A DNA stretch of 64,000 nt, from the NCBI RefSeq assembly GCF_020034665.1, contig NZ_JAIQDI010000001.1, positions 558,001 to 622,000 of the forward strand, read 5' to 3'. The position numbers and the translations under genes were made by a program. Every line of letters begins with the position of its first letter. The stretch's first letter is position 1. Shown one piece after another: positions 54,144 through 64,000 of the stretch. The notes beneath the pieces are model-generated. The model worked only from the letters and a program-made list of their open reading frames with translations, was not told the origin of the DNA and made no database searches. The stretch comes from Niabella beijingensis. Lineage in GTDB: Bacteria > Bacteroidota > Bacteroidia > Chitinophagales > Chitinophagaceae.

Positions 54144-55028
54144 ATGAGTTATCAGGTTGAATTGCGGCACCTGCATTATTTCCAGGTACTGGCAGAAGAA
54201 CTGCATTTCCGGAAGGCCGCGGAACGGTTGTATATTTCCCAGCCCGGATTAACACGGCAGATCAAACAACTGGAAGAAATCTACGGCACCCTGCTGTTTG
54301 AACGGGGAAAACGTTTTGTACAACTTACCCCGGCAGGCCGGTACCTGAAATCGGAAACCGATATACTGACCGGTCATCTGGAGCATATCCGGCTTCAGTT
54401 ACACCAGATCGGCGAAGGAAAAATAGCAGAGCTCCGGATCGGGTTCATCGGTTCGGCAGCACAGATCGCTATCCCCGATATCCTCTACCGGCTTAATAAA
54501 AAATATCCCGGCATCGAGGTAAACCTGAACGAACTGCCCAATGAAACCCAGGTGGAATACCTGCTGGAGGACAAACTGGATTGCGGAGTGGTGCGGATGC
54601 GCTATGCCCCTGCAGGATTAAGACTAAAAAAAATATATGAAGAACCTTTCGCGCTTGTGGTACCCAAAGACCATCCCGTTCAGGCAAAAAATTTCAGATC
54701 ACTGAAGCAGTTCGAAAAAGAACAGTTCATCCTTTTCGGACGCGATTACAGCAATGATTACTATGAACTGGTAATGAGTATTTTTAGTGACCATGATTTT
54801 ACACCGCGTGTCCACCATAAAACGGTGAATGCCCTGACGATCTTTAAACTCGTAGAGAAGAAAATGGGCATTGCGGTAGTACCTGCTTCCCTGCGCCGCG
54901 GATATGATGTGCCGGTGCGCTTTATCGAACTGAACAGGATCCCCCAGCGCAGCCAGTTGTCACTGCTCTGGAATCGTAATAACCGCAATCCCGGAATGAA
55001 ACCGTTCCTGGAGATCGCCGGTAAATAA
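54144..55028 (+). CDS. LysR family transcriptional regulator
   Basis: A 294-residue LysR-type protein. The N-terminal HTH is HYFQVLAEELHFRKAAERLY and SQPGLTRQIKQLEE. The effector domain has two lobes (ELRIGFIGSAAQIAIPDILY, then FALVVPKDHPV). It is divergent from hutH, so it probably regulates histidine use, with histidine or urocanate as effector. HutC is the usual hut regulator in proteobacteria, so a LysR here is an alternative control. Confidence 0.92.
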   Translation: MSYQVELRHLHYFQVLAEELHFRKAAERLYISQPGLTRQIKQLEEIYGTLLFERGKRFVQLTPAGRYLKSETDILTGHLEHIRLQLHQIGEGKIAELRIGFIGSAAQIAIPDILYRLNKKYPGIEVNLNELPNETQVEYLLEDKLDCGVVRMRYAPAGLRLKKIYEEPFALVVPKDHPVQAKNFRSLKQFEKEQFILFGRDYSNDYYELVMSIFSDHDFTPRVHHKTVNALTIFKLVEKKMGIAVVPASLRRGYDVPVRFIELNRIPQRSQLSLLWNRNNRNPGMKPFLEIAGK

Positions 55029-55092
55029 TACAATCCGATACAGGGAATAACTGCAACGGAAAAGGTATACCAACATAAAAAACAATTATAGC

Positions 55093-55626
55093 ATGAACCG
55101 TCCCGACTTTGTGAACCAGCTCCTTGTTTTTGAGCCTACAGCCGTACAACGGATACTAAAACGAAATGAGTACATCCGTACAAAAAACAATACGGATACA
55201 AATATCTATTTTATTGAGAGCGGCAGCATGCGGATCTTTATTGAAGACGGAGATGCGGAACAGAACATCCGGTTTGGTTACAAGGGCGATCTTGTGGTGT
55301 TGATGGATTCCTTTTTAACCGGCGCTTCTTCTTCCTACCGGATACAGGCGCTGAAAAAAACAAGCGTAACAGTCATTTCCAAGACCGCTCTGCAACAGTT
55401 TATCGCAGCGGTGCCCGAAAACCGCAAAACCTGGCAGTTGCTGCTGGAACAACTCGTACTGCAATTGCTGGAACGGGAAAAGGATATTCTTACCGGTTCT
55501 CCTGCAGAGCGGTACCGGCGGCTGCTGCAACGGAGCCCGCGGCTGTTCCAGGAAATTTCCAACCGGCATATCGCCAATTACCTCCGCATGAGCCCTGAGA
55601 CACTTTCACGACTGAAAAAACATTGA
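55093..55626 (+). CDS. Crp/Fnr family regulator
   Basis: 177 residues. The cyclic-nucleotide-binding beta roll covers residues 10-115 (FIESGSMRIFIEDGD and FGYKGDLVVLMDSF). The C-terminal HTH is short (SNRHIANYLRMSPETLSRLKK), a common form in Bacteroidetes. It probably forms an operon with the DinB gene 51 bp downstream. The effector is unknown; typical cAMP contacts are not evident. Confidence 0.88.
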   Translation: MNRPDFVNQLLVFEPTAVQRILKRNEYIRTKNNTDTNIYFIESGSMRIFIEDGDAEQNIRFGYKGDLVVLMDSFLTGASSSYRIQALKKTSVTVISKTALQQFIAAVPENRKTWQLLLEQLVLQLLEREKDILTGSPAERYRRLLQRSPRLFQEISNRHIANYLRMSPETLSRLKKH

Positions 55627-55677
55627 TATTCGTCAATAGTTTTTTTCAGACAGCGGCGGAATTTTGCAAAAAAAGAT

Positions 55678-56232
55678 ATGACCCTTCAATCGCAATCCTT
55701 ACTTGATTCCCTGGCTCAGCTTACAAAGAAGCATATCCGGTTTGCAGAAACACTGCTGCCGCTGCCCGAAACAGCATTAGCCCAACGGCCCGCTGCCGGC
55801 GGCTGGAACGCGCTGGAATGCCTTGAGCACCTGAACCGGTACAGCAGCTATTATCTCGATGCGCTCCAATCCTGTATCAGCAAAGCTGCTTCCCTGCCGG
55901 CTGCCACCTACCGGCCAGGCCGGCTGGGCAATTATTTTGCAAAGATCATTCACCCGGATACTTCGCGAAAAAAAATGAAGACCCCACAACCTATGAACGC
56001 CCTCCATGCATCCCTGAACAGATCGGTAGTGACCACATTTATTGATAACCAGCGGCAGCTTTTGCAGCTGCTGGAACAGGCGCGGAAGGTCGACCTGGGA
56101 AAAGAAAAAACGGGGACCAGTCTTTCAAAGCTGATCCGGTTAAAACTGGGAGATACCCTGCGCTTTGTTATTTATCACAACGAACGGCATATCCGCCAGG
56201 CAGAAAACGTGACGGGTGGTACGAAGGTCTGA
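55678..56232 (+). CDS. DinB family protein
   Basis: 184 residues with the DinB/YfiT four-helix fold: WNALECLEHLNRYSSYYLD carries one conserved His, and YHNERHIRQAENV carries the second and third metal His. Such proteins may be metal-dependent thiol transferases (bacillithiol-S-transferase-like). It is downstream of the Crp-type gene. Confidence 0.85.
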   Translation: MTLQSQSLLDSLAQLTKKHIRFAETLLPLPETALAQRPAAGGWNALECLEHLNRYSSYYLDALQSCISKAASLPAATYRPGRLGNYFAKIIHPDTSRKKMKTPQPMNALHASLNRSVVTTFIDNQRQLLQLLEQARKVDLGKEKTGTSLSKLIRLKLGDTLRFVIYHNERHIRQAENVTGGTKV

Positions 56233-56260
56233 AATCCAGTCCTGCCCGCGCCCCTGAGAT

Positions 56261-59068
56261 CTAACGGGGTATGATGCTCACCGGCAGTATAAACTCATAG
56301 AACCAGCTCCGGCCGGGTGTTACAGGATCCCGGGTAAGCAATCGTCCGGTTCTGAACCCAAAGGTCAGCGGGTGCTGGTTCCACCATTGTGTATCGGCAT
56401 AGATCTCGATGCCGGCACTTTGAAGTCCGCGGTAGTAACCGGTCTGCTTTCCTTTAACCGCTGTGTAATCGTAAAATGCTGCGCCTCTCAGCCGCTGCAG
56501 GTACAGTATGTTCCCAAAGCCCCAGTCGGGATACCATAACGGTAAATGATACGCGGCTGTAACCGTTCCGATACGTGCCGAATCGATACCATTAAAGCCC
56601 CGGGCAAAATTGATCCGGTTGGAGAAGAGCAGGGACCGCGAGAAGGCTTCCTGCCAGGCTGCTGAAAGCACCAGGCTATGTGTTTTAAAAATGCCGGGAA
56701 GATACGCGGTTGTCCGCGCAAAAAGCTGCTGACCGCTCCATTTATTAACCGCATATTGGTACTGCGTGCTCAGGTTAATCCCCCAGCGGGGATAAATATC
56801 CTGTATTGCCCGCTGCACCTGTGTTCCAAGCCCCATGCTGTGTGTAATGTATCCGAAACCGGAAGAGGGGAAACCCGCCTGGTTAACGCCCCTGGAAAAA
56901 TCCTGCCGGTACCCGATATTGGTGCCTAAATTGAAAAAACGGAATTCCCTTCCATGATTCCAGTTCAGCGGAACACTCAGCGAAAGATAATTATCCCATT
57001 GATCCCATTGACGCAGTTTTTTCTGTACCACCTGGTTCCGGTTAAAACGGTATTGCGTTCCGATGCCGATATAGGGGAACAAACCTGCATAGGTCAGGGT
57101 TCCGCCAACGGCATGGGTACGGTCATTTTCATTGTACAGGTAATACAATTCGGTTTGTGTGGTGTTCAATACATTATTCCCGTAGATGGTAAAACTGTAT
57201 TCAGGATCATCGTAATTGGGCCTCCAGCTGTGAAGGTTAATGGGACGGGTGAGTGCATGGTATTTTTTTGAAGGCAGCAAGCCTGTTTCCTGCTCCAGCG
57301 GACCACTGCCGCCGGTCAATGAATCGCTGACGATCCCGGTAGTTCCGGAAACAAAAGCTGCAGGTTCCTGCGGTTCCCATACAGCCGTAGCAGCGGCTGA
57401 CTGGCGGAGTTGAAAACCATCCGCAGTGAACCGGCTCCGGTTGAGTTTGCCAAAACCTGCATTGACAAAGTAACTGTTGTTTTCCGCGGTCTTCAGCTTC
57501 CTCAATGCGCCGGATGTCAGCTCCACTGAAAAGACCGCATCGCTCAAATCATCCGCTCCTACAAAATAGACGGTATCGCCGGTGATGCTGACCTGACCTA
57601 CTGTTTTAAAGGAAGGCGGCGTCAGGGGCCGGATGGTTTTTTCGTTCAGATCCACAAGGCCGACATAGGTTGTGCCGTCCTTCTGGCGGATGGCAGTCAC
57701 TACCCGGTCCGCATCCTTGATCCTGGGATTTGCAAAATAGTCGGTGCCCGCAGCCGAAAACTCCCGGAGCACGGCTCCGCTTGCTGCATCCAGCTCCACC
57801 AGGGAAGAATGCCCGAGCAGGTCTACTTTGTTGGCAACGATACGGTTTCCGTCCGCGGCGATGTCGGGAGAAAAATAGCGCGTTTTTTTTGTCAGCCGTT
57901 TTTGTGCTCCCGTCTTCAGGTCAACCACGCGCAGCACGCTGTAAGTCTTCCAGGACCAGCGGGGATCAGTTTCCACCGCGGCATATACGATCCTTCCGTT
58001 TGCATAGCTGAACTGCTGTTCGCTGCTGATATCCCGGATGCGTAACCGGTGCTCTCCTTTTTTATCCAGCAGATAAAATCCCGGCCGTTCTTTGTTGGAG
58101 GTTTTCAGGTAAAGCAGGGAATCGGCACTTACCTGTTGCGGATAATAATAGCTGGTGAGGGTTTTATGATCTGCCGGGAAAACGGCAGCGGCGCTGTCAT
58201 TAAAGGCGCCTGTGGTCCTTGATCCGAAGCGGTCCCTGTAAAAAGCAAACGCAGCGGTTGTAAAGTTTTTATAAGACAAACCGGTATTTCTTGTTATGGC
58301 TTTTTGCAGGGGATAGAGCAATCCTTTATAGGCGGCTGCCTCTGAAGTGACCTTGCCCCAGAAATCCGCTCCGTATCGTTCATACCCGTAGTTCACCAGC
58401 AGGTAGCCAAGGTCGTAATGATTGGGCACGTAATCCTTTAACGAGCCGTTCCGCAGTTTCATCCAGCGGTATTGTTTTCCATCGCTCCACAAGGAAGGAA
58501 ATGCTTTGAGGAAAGAAGGCATCCGTCCCCTGCCCTGTGCAGACAGGCTGGTTTCCTGGTACACCGCGTCTCCCTCAAAGAACCAGTTCGGTATAGCGGC
58601 ATTGATGGCAACCGCATAGCCTTCCTGGCCAAAAAGTGTTTTCATTACCCGGCTCAGTCCCCGGTTGAAATTATTGTACTGCTCTACATGCCGGTACTCG
58701 TGCAATGCCAGCTGATCGGGCCAGTGCAGGCTGCCCTGGTCAAAATTATCGGAAGGCGGGGTCAGGTAAAATTCACTGCGGAAGGGTCCCAGGCTCACAT
58801 AACCGTTTGAATTGACCGGCTGGTTCTGTAAAACGATGTCGATCTTCTTCAGCCGCTTTCCCAGGGGATGATAGTTTTTTGCCGCCAGGTCGTTAATGAT
58901 CGCAGCGATCCTGCTTGCAGTTGTGTCCAGTTTTTCCGGATAGATGATCCGCATGGTATCGGTATTGATCTGCTTCCAGCGGACAGCAGGAGGGTTTCCG
59001 CCGAATTGCTGGGCCCTGACGACAGGAACCATCAGAAAAAGAACGATCACGCACAACAGTTTACGCAT
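56261..59068 (-). CDS. Large secreted HEXXH/propeller/outer-membrane barrel protein
   Basis: 935 residues with a signal peptide (LLCVIVLFLMVPVVRAQ). Residues 123-127 read HEYRH (HEXXH) with Glu165 in FFEGDAVYQE, a gluzincin-like metal site. A middle part has WD40/PD40-like blades (SYANGRIVYAAVETDP, YFSPDIAADGNRIV, DTVYFVGADDL). The last 290 residues are a barrel-like domain with many aromatic-ended strands, ending WFYEFILPVSIIPR. It is probably in the outer membrane with the protease and propeller parts exposed. It could be an outer-membrane hydrolase or a structural factor. The catalytic function is inferred from motif only. Confidence 0.75.
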   Translation of the reverse strand: MRKLLCVIVLFLMVPVVRAQQFGGNPPAVRWKQINTDTMRIIYPEKLDTTASRIAAIINDLAAKNYHPLGKRLKKIDIVLQNQPVNSNGYVSLGPFRSEFYLTPPSDNFDQGSLHWPDQLALHEYRHVEQYNNFNRGLSRVMKTLFGQEGYAVAINAAIPNWFFEGDAVYQETSLSAQGRGRMPSFLKAFPSLWSDGKQYRWMKLRNGSLKDYVPNHYDLGYLLVNYGYERYGADFWGKVTSEAAAYKGLLYPLQKAITRNTGLSYKNFTTAAFAFYRDRFGSRTTGAFNDSAAAVFPADHKTLTSYYYPQQVSADSLLYLKTSNKERPGFYLLDKKGEHRLRIRDISSEQQFSYANGRIVYAAVETDPRWSWKTYSVLRVVDLKTGAQKRLTKKTRYFSPDIAADGNRIVANKVDLLGHSSLVELDAASGAVLREFSAAGTDYFANPRIKDADRVVTAIRQKDGTTYVGLVDLNEKTIRPLTPPSFKTVGQVSITGDTVYFVGADDLSDAVFSVELTSGALRKLKTAENNSYFVNAGFGKLNRSRFTADGFQLRQSAAATAVWEPQEPAAFVSGTTGIVSDSLTGGSGPLEQETGLLPSKKYHALTRPINLHSWRPNYDDPEYSFTIYGNNVLNTTQTELYYLYNENDRTHAVGGTLTYAGLFPYIGIGTQYRFNRNQVVQKKLRQWDQWDNYLSLSVPLNWNHGREFRFFNLGTNIGYRQDFSRGVNQAGFPSSGFGYITHSMGLGTQVQRAIQDIYPRWGINLSTQYQYAVNKWSGQQLFARTTAYLPGIFKTHSLVLSAAWQEAFSRSLLFSNRINFARGFNGIDSARIGTVTAAYHLPLWYPDWGFGNILYLQRLRGAAFYDYTAVKGKQTGYYRGLQSAGIEIYADTQWWNQHPLTFGFRTGRLLTRDPVTPGRSWFYEFILPVSIIPR

Positions 59069-59222
59069 ATGAGGTTTTTAAATATTCTTCCCGGCGCCAT
59101 TGTCCTGATCCCTGTAAAGGGTTATCCGGACCATTGCAATTAAAATTATAAAATTACAGAGAGATCGCCTGCAAATTTGTGCGTACTCATTGAATCAAGT
59201 ACTTTTACACATATTTTAATGG

Positions 59223-62200
59223 CGTAAATTACTGAAGAAGCTAAAAAAAATAACACTGATTGTTTTTGGGGCCCTTTTAGGCCTCATTGTTGTATTGTGG
59301 CTGGCCCTGCAGATGCCCGGGGTACAAAACTGGCTGATCAGCAAAGTAACAAAAAGACTGTCGAAAGACCTTCAGACCCGCATCGATATCCGCCATGTTG
59401 ATTTTTCCCTCTTTAACAAGATGCACCTCCAGGGTGTACTGGTGGAGGACCGTCAGAAAGATACGATCCTTAGTGCGGGCGAAATAACCGTTAACATTAC
59501 GGACTGGTTCTTTATTAAAAAGAATATCGAACTGAAATACATCGGGCTTACAGATGCGTATATACAACTGCAACGTACCGATTCGGTGTGGCGTTATCAG
59601 TTCCTGCTGGATTATTTCAGCACCCCGGCAAGCAAAAAGCCCAAAAAGCAAGGAACGGTCAATATCGCTTTCCGGGAGGTGGATCTGAAAAACATCCTTT
59701 TAAAAAAGAAAGATCGCTGGACCGGGGAAGACCTTACTTTCTCGCTCGCCTCACTTCATGTAGATCCCAAAAAGATCGACTTCGACCGGAAGCTGATCGA
59801 TATCGATGCGCTTACGGTAAACAAGCCCTATGTAGCCCTGCACTCCTATGACGGCAGAAAACCGGAGACAACCGACAATGATACCCCCCGGGATACATCG
59901 TCCGGGAAAACGGTACCGGGGGGGCTGGAATGGAACAGCTCACAATGGGAGATCAAGGCCGGAAATATTGCAATAAACGACGGCACCTTTAAAACAGATA
60001 ATGATACCATTCCGCCTGCCCCGGAAGCCTTCGACGGAAAACATATTGAATTTTCCAAAATAGATATCGACCTGAAAAGCGTCCGGTGGTGGATGGATAC
60101 CATTACCACGAAGATTGATCTGACCACAAAAGAACGGAGCGGACTGGAAGTAAAAAAACTCGCGGCCAATGCAAAGGTGACGCCGAAAGAGATCACTTTT
60201 AATGACCTCGATCTGCGTACCAATGACAGCCGGCTCTCGGATTATTTCAGTATGAAATTCGCCGGTTTCTCCAGTATGAGCAATTTCATTTCGGAGGTGC
60301 ATATGGAGGGCCGTTTTAAGAAAGCGGATATCAACAGCGATGACATTGCATTCTTTGCGCCGGCTATGCGCACCTGGAAGAAAAAGATCATCCTCAGCGG
60401 CGATATCAAAGGACCGGTAGCAGCCCTGGTAGGACGCAAACTGGAAATACAGGCGGGTAATAATACTTACTTTGCCGGAGACGCCTCCCTGAGCGGGCTT
60501 CCGGACATCAACGAAACCTTTATGGATATAAAGGCAGCCGATTTCCGGACCACTTATGCGGATGCCCTTGCTTTTGCGCCTGATCTGAAGAAGATCTCCA
60601 TACCGGATCTTTCGCAGCTGAAATACCTCAATTTCGTAGGAAGCTATACGGGCTTTATCCGCGACTTTGTAACCTTCGGAACACTGCGTACCGGCCTGGG
60701 TACCGTAAAAACGGATGTGAACATGAAGATCCCGAAAGGCGGTAACCCGGTTTATTCGGGAAGCGTTGCAACCGATAATTTCAACCTGGGGCCGCTGTTA
60801 AAGAACGGAGACCTGGGTTATGTAAGCTTTAATGCCAAGCTGAAAGGTGCCGGCTTCAATCCTGAAAGCGGTTCCGTGGCCTTATCCGCAAAGATCAATT
60901 ATGTAGACTTTAATAAATACCGTTACCAGAACATCACTGCTGATGGCGAAATCAACAATAAGGTCTTTGACGGGAAACTGGGCATCACCGACCCGAATGC
61001 CGATCTGGATCTGAACGGGCTTGTTGACTTCAGCAAGCCGGTACCGGTCTTTAATTTTATTTCGGACATCCGGAAGATCCATTTCAGGGAACTGAACCTG
61101 CTCCAGGAGAACCTGGTACTGTCCGGAAAGATCAATGCGGCATTTACAGGAAAATCCATCGATGATTTCCTCGGTCATGCCACCATTACGGATGCCGTAA
61201 TGGTACGCGACAGCTCTCCCTTATCCTTCGATTCGCTGGCCATCAATTCCTCTCTCGAAGGAGATAAAAAGCGGCTCAGCATTGCTTCCAATGAATTCTC
61301 GGTAAATGTTTTCGGGATCTATAATATACGCGATCTGCCCAATTCCGTTATCGGGTTCCTGAACCGTTATTATCCGGCCTACATAAAGCCGCCCACACGC
61401 GAAGTAAAAGAACAGGCCTTTTCATTTGAAATAAAGACACAGAATTTTGACAGCTTTACGCCGATCATAGACAGCAGTCTGGGCGGGTTTAATAACGCAG
61501 TGATCACGGGAAGCATCAACACTTTTACCAACAGCCTGATGCTGGATGCCGAAGTTCCTTTCTTCAGTTACGACCGTTTAAAATTCAATGATGTGTCGGT
61601 TACCGGAAGGGGAAATTACGACAGTCTGTCGCTTACGGGAAGGACCACTAATATTCTGATCGGTGACAGTTTAAATGTACCGCTGGCGCTGTTCAATATC
61701 GCTGCCAAAAATGATGTATCCCGCGTCATGATCTATTCCGGGGGCACCGCCGGTCTTGATCAGGCAAGACTGAATACCATCGTACGCACCTACAGTAACG
61801 GGGTTAAAATCGAATTTGCGCCTTCCTCGTTTGTTTTAAACGGAAAGACCTGGACCATCGACAACAAAGGAGAGCTGGAATTCCGGCAGAATGTACCAGC
61901 ACACGGGCAACTCGTGCTTCGCGAAAACGCGCAGGAAATACGGATCCGTACACTGCCTTCGGATGTGGGCAGCTGGAACGATATTGCCGTTACGCTTAAA
62001 GACCTCAACCTGGGAGACCTCTCCAAATATATCGTTCCCAACAATCGCCTGGAAGGCATGGTATCAGGGGATATTCTGCTGGAAAACCCCGGAAAGAACA
62101 TGCGGATCATCTCTGATAATTTTATGGGGAGGGCTGTGCGTTTCGATAATGATTCGATCGGAGACATTTCCGCTAAGATCGTTTTTGACCTGGCCACCAT

Positions 62201-64000
62201 GGAACTGATGGCGAATGGCCAGACCCTGCACCCGCAGCAGAAGGACCTGGCCTTTAATATCAACCTGTTCTTAAAGGACCGTCAAAGCCAGGAGAAGAAT
62301 ATCATTTCACTGAATGCCACCAGCTTTGATATCAAGTACATCAACCGTTTCCTTGGATTCCTGTTCTCCGATATGCAGGGGGAGATCACCGGGAAGTTCG
62401 ACCTGAAGGGCCCGTTCGACAACCTTAACATCGTAGGTAAGGGACGGCTTCATAAGGCGGGGCTCAGGGTCAATTTCACCCAGTGTTATTATGCACTTGA
62501 GGACAATGAGATCGAGCTGAAGGAAAATGAGATCAACCTGGATGGTATCGTACTACGGGATACCATCACCAACAACCCGGTTTACCTGCAGGGAAACATC
62601 ACACATAATGCATTTAAGAACATGTTCTTTGACGTGAATGTGTCTACCCGGAAACCAGGTACCCGCGGTGCGGCCAATAACCGCCCGGTGCAGGTACTGA
62701 ATACGACTTACAGCGATAATAAAACATTTTATGGAAATGTAAGGGCAACAGGTTCATTTTCCCTGGTAGGACCGGAAGAGAACGCCTACATGAAGATCGA
62801 TGCCATTGCGTCCTATAATGATGAAAGCACTTTCACTATTGCCTCCTCCAGCTCCAAAGCAGGTCAGATGCCCGACTGGCTGGTGGAACGTAAATACGGG
62901 GAGGCCATGGACGACAGCGTTTTCAAGGACAGGAACAATAAGATCACCTATGATCTTGATGTAACGGCCAACCCCAAGGTTGAAATGAAATTTGTGATGG
63001 ACGACCTCACCGGGGACGAGATCAAGGGCAGGGGCTCCGGTAAGCTGAATATCCATTCGGGAACCACAGAACCACTAAGCATCCACGGCCGGTTCGATAT
63101 CACCGAAGGAAGTTACAACTATACCTTCCAGTCGTTCTTTAAGAAGCCGTTTGAAATAAAAAAAGGCGGCGAGAATTATATCTCCTGGACGGGGGACCCC
63201 ATCAGGGCCAACCTGAACCTGGAAGCACAGTATAAAGCCGAACGGGTGAGCTTTTCGCCGCTCTCGGCCATCACCAATATTGACCAGAGTTACTCCAGCA
63301 CCCGCGAAAATGTATATGTAACCGCAACACTTACCGGCCTGCTGTCGAAGCCGGACTTTAAATTCCAGCTGGAACTGGATCCCAACAGCAAGTACCGCAA
63401 TGATTTCAATATCACCAATGCCCTGTTGCAGATAGAGAACAATGAGACGGAGGTAACCCGACAGGTAACCTATCTGATCGTATTCAACAGTTTTGCGCCA
63501 CCGGAAACGGGATCTAATTTCGGTAGTACCGTAAATGAATTCACCTATAATACCATCTCGAGTTTATCAGGCCTGTTCTTTAATGAGATCAACAAAAAGC
63601 TGAACAATGAGCTGCGAAAGATACTTGGGGCTGACGTAAGTGTGGTCTTTAACGGCTCGGTGTACAACAGGAATATCCTTTCTGCACCCAGCAGTAATTT
63701 TGACATCAACCAGGCCAATGTAAACGGTGCCATACTGGTACCGCTCTTTAAGGACCGGTTCGTTATTTCACTGGGCAGTTCCATGGAGGTTCCCCTGCAA
63801 TCTTCCATCCAGCAAACAGTACAGTTCCTGCCGGACGTAACCGCTGCATGGATGCTGAACCAGAGCGGAAGCATCCGGCTGAATTTCTTTTACCGGGAGA
63901 ACCTGGACTACCTCACCACCAACAGCACCGGTGCCGCCAAACTCAAACGTACCGGTGGCGGTATCTCGTTCCGGAAGGAATTTGATACGCTGGGTGAGAT
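59223..64000 (+). CDS. tamB: Translocation/assembly module TamB-like protein, partial
   Basis: A single open frame runs from about 59223 to the window end (about 1,590 codons), so the 3' end is missing. An N-terminal membrane anchor (LIVFGALLGLIVVLWLALQM) is followed by repeated AsmA/TamB-type beta segments and the C-terminal DUF490 pattern (YNYTFQSFFKKPFEI, KGGENYISWTGDP, YLIVFNSFAP). The visible part reaches the family's last strands. TamB spans the periplasm and assists outer-membrane protein or lipid transport. The start is odd: no ATG lies upstream of the anchor in this frame; ATG 59219 is one base out of frame, so a frameshift or a non-ATG start is possible. It is divergent from the 56261-59068 gene. 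Confidence 0.9.

Noticed and set aside
59277..63874. Numerous minus-strand ORFs under tamB
   Set aside because: All are shadows of a continuous plus-strand frame that spells a TamB protein throughout.

Overview
The window joins two unlike halves. Bases 1 to about 36,990 are AT-rich and carry mobilisation genes, excision regulators and accessory cargo of a Bacteroidetes integrative/conjugative element related to CTnDOT. Bases from about 37,000 to the end are clearly richer in G+C, with dense housekeeping genes. Bacteroidetes-type promoters (TAnnTTTG at -7) occur throughout. The chromosomal genes (SusD-free beta-barrel proteins, 666-residue urocanase, TamB, leucine genes) fit a Bacteroidetes host, probably of the Chitinophagaceae type; that placement is inferred, not proven.

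Element, left part (1-9,150): the end of a MobB-type relaxase gene and an intact MobC/TraG coupling ATPase, separated by an inserted frameshifted hydrolase plus a MerR regulator. Then come a GlxA-like regulator, an accessory GAPDH and an intact epoxide-hydrolase-like paralogue of the broken hydrolase. Next are a chimeric ORF (RteC start joined to a PAP2 phosphatase end), a small EamA transporter and an RteC pseudogene with two frameshifts.

Element, middle cargo (9,150-33,918): an EamA-TetR operon with a palindromic operator, RidA, gene scars (threonine aldolase, thiolase-like, FabF), hydrolase-MFS, aldehyde dehydrogenase-AraC, OsmC-esterase, three SDR-AraC pairs, an MFS pump, DoxX-polysaccharide deacetylase-AraC, an AhpD-like protein, HxlR with a metallo-beta-lactamase-fold enzyme, and a royal-jelly-like/oxidoreductase/royal-jelly-like/YkgB operon. 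At least five of these transcription units share one promoter design: a GTGCTATT-like box exactly 49 bp upstream of the -7 element, with a second half-site 21 bp further on. This looks like a single AraC-type regulon for detoxifying reactive small molecules, and it is the most interesting system in the window.

Element, right end (33,700-36,999): the truncated ykgB runs head-on into a truncated DUF3945 gene, marking where cargo replaced the element's excision region. Two excisionase-like HTH genes, an intact RteC and a GTAnnTTTGC att-like site follow.

Chromosome (37,000-64,000): two outer-membrane barrel genes (one broken), a GNAT, the leucine cluster leuC-leuD-leuA-like-leuB, an AhpD-like gene, purK, the histidine-utilisation operon hutH-hutI-hutU-hutG with a divergent LysR regulator, Crp-DinB, a large secreted HEXXH/propeller/barrel protein and the start of tamB. 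No tRNA, rRNA, CRISPR array, integrase or intact insertion sequence was recognised.
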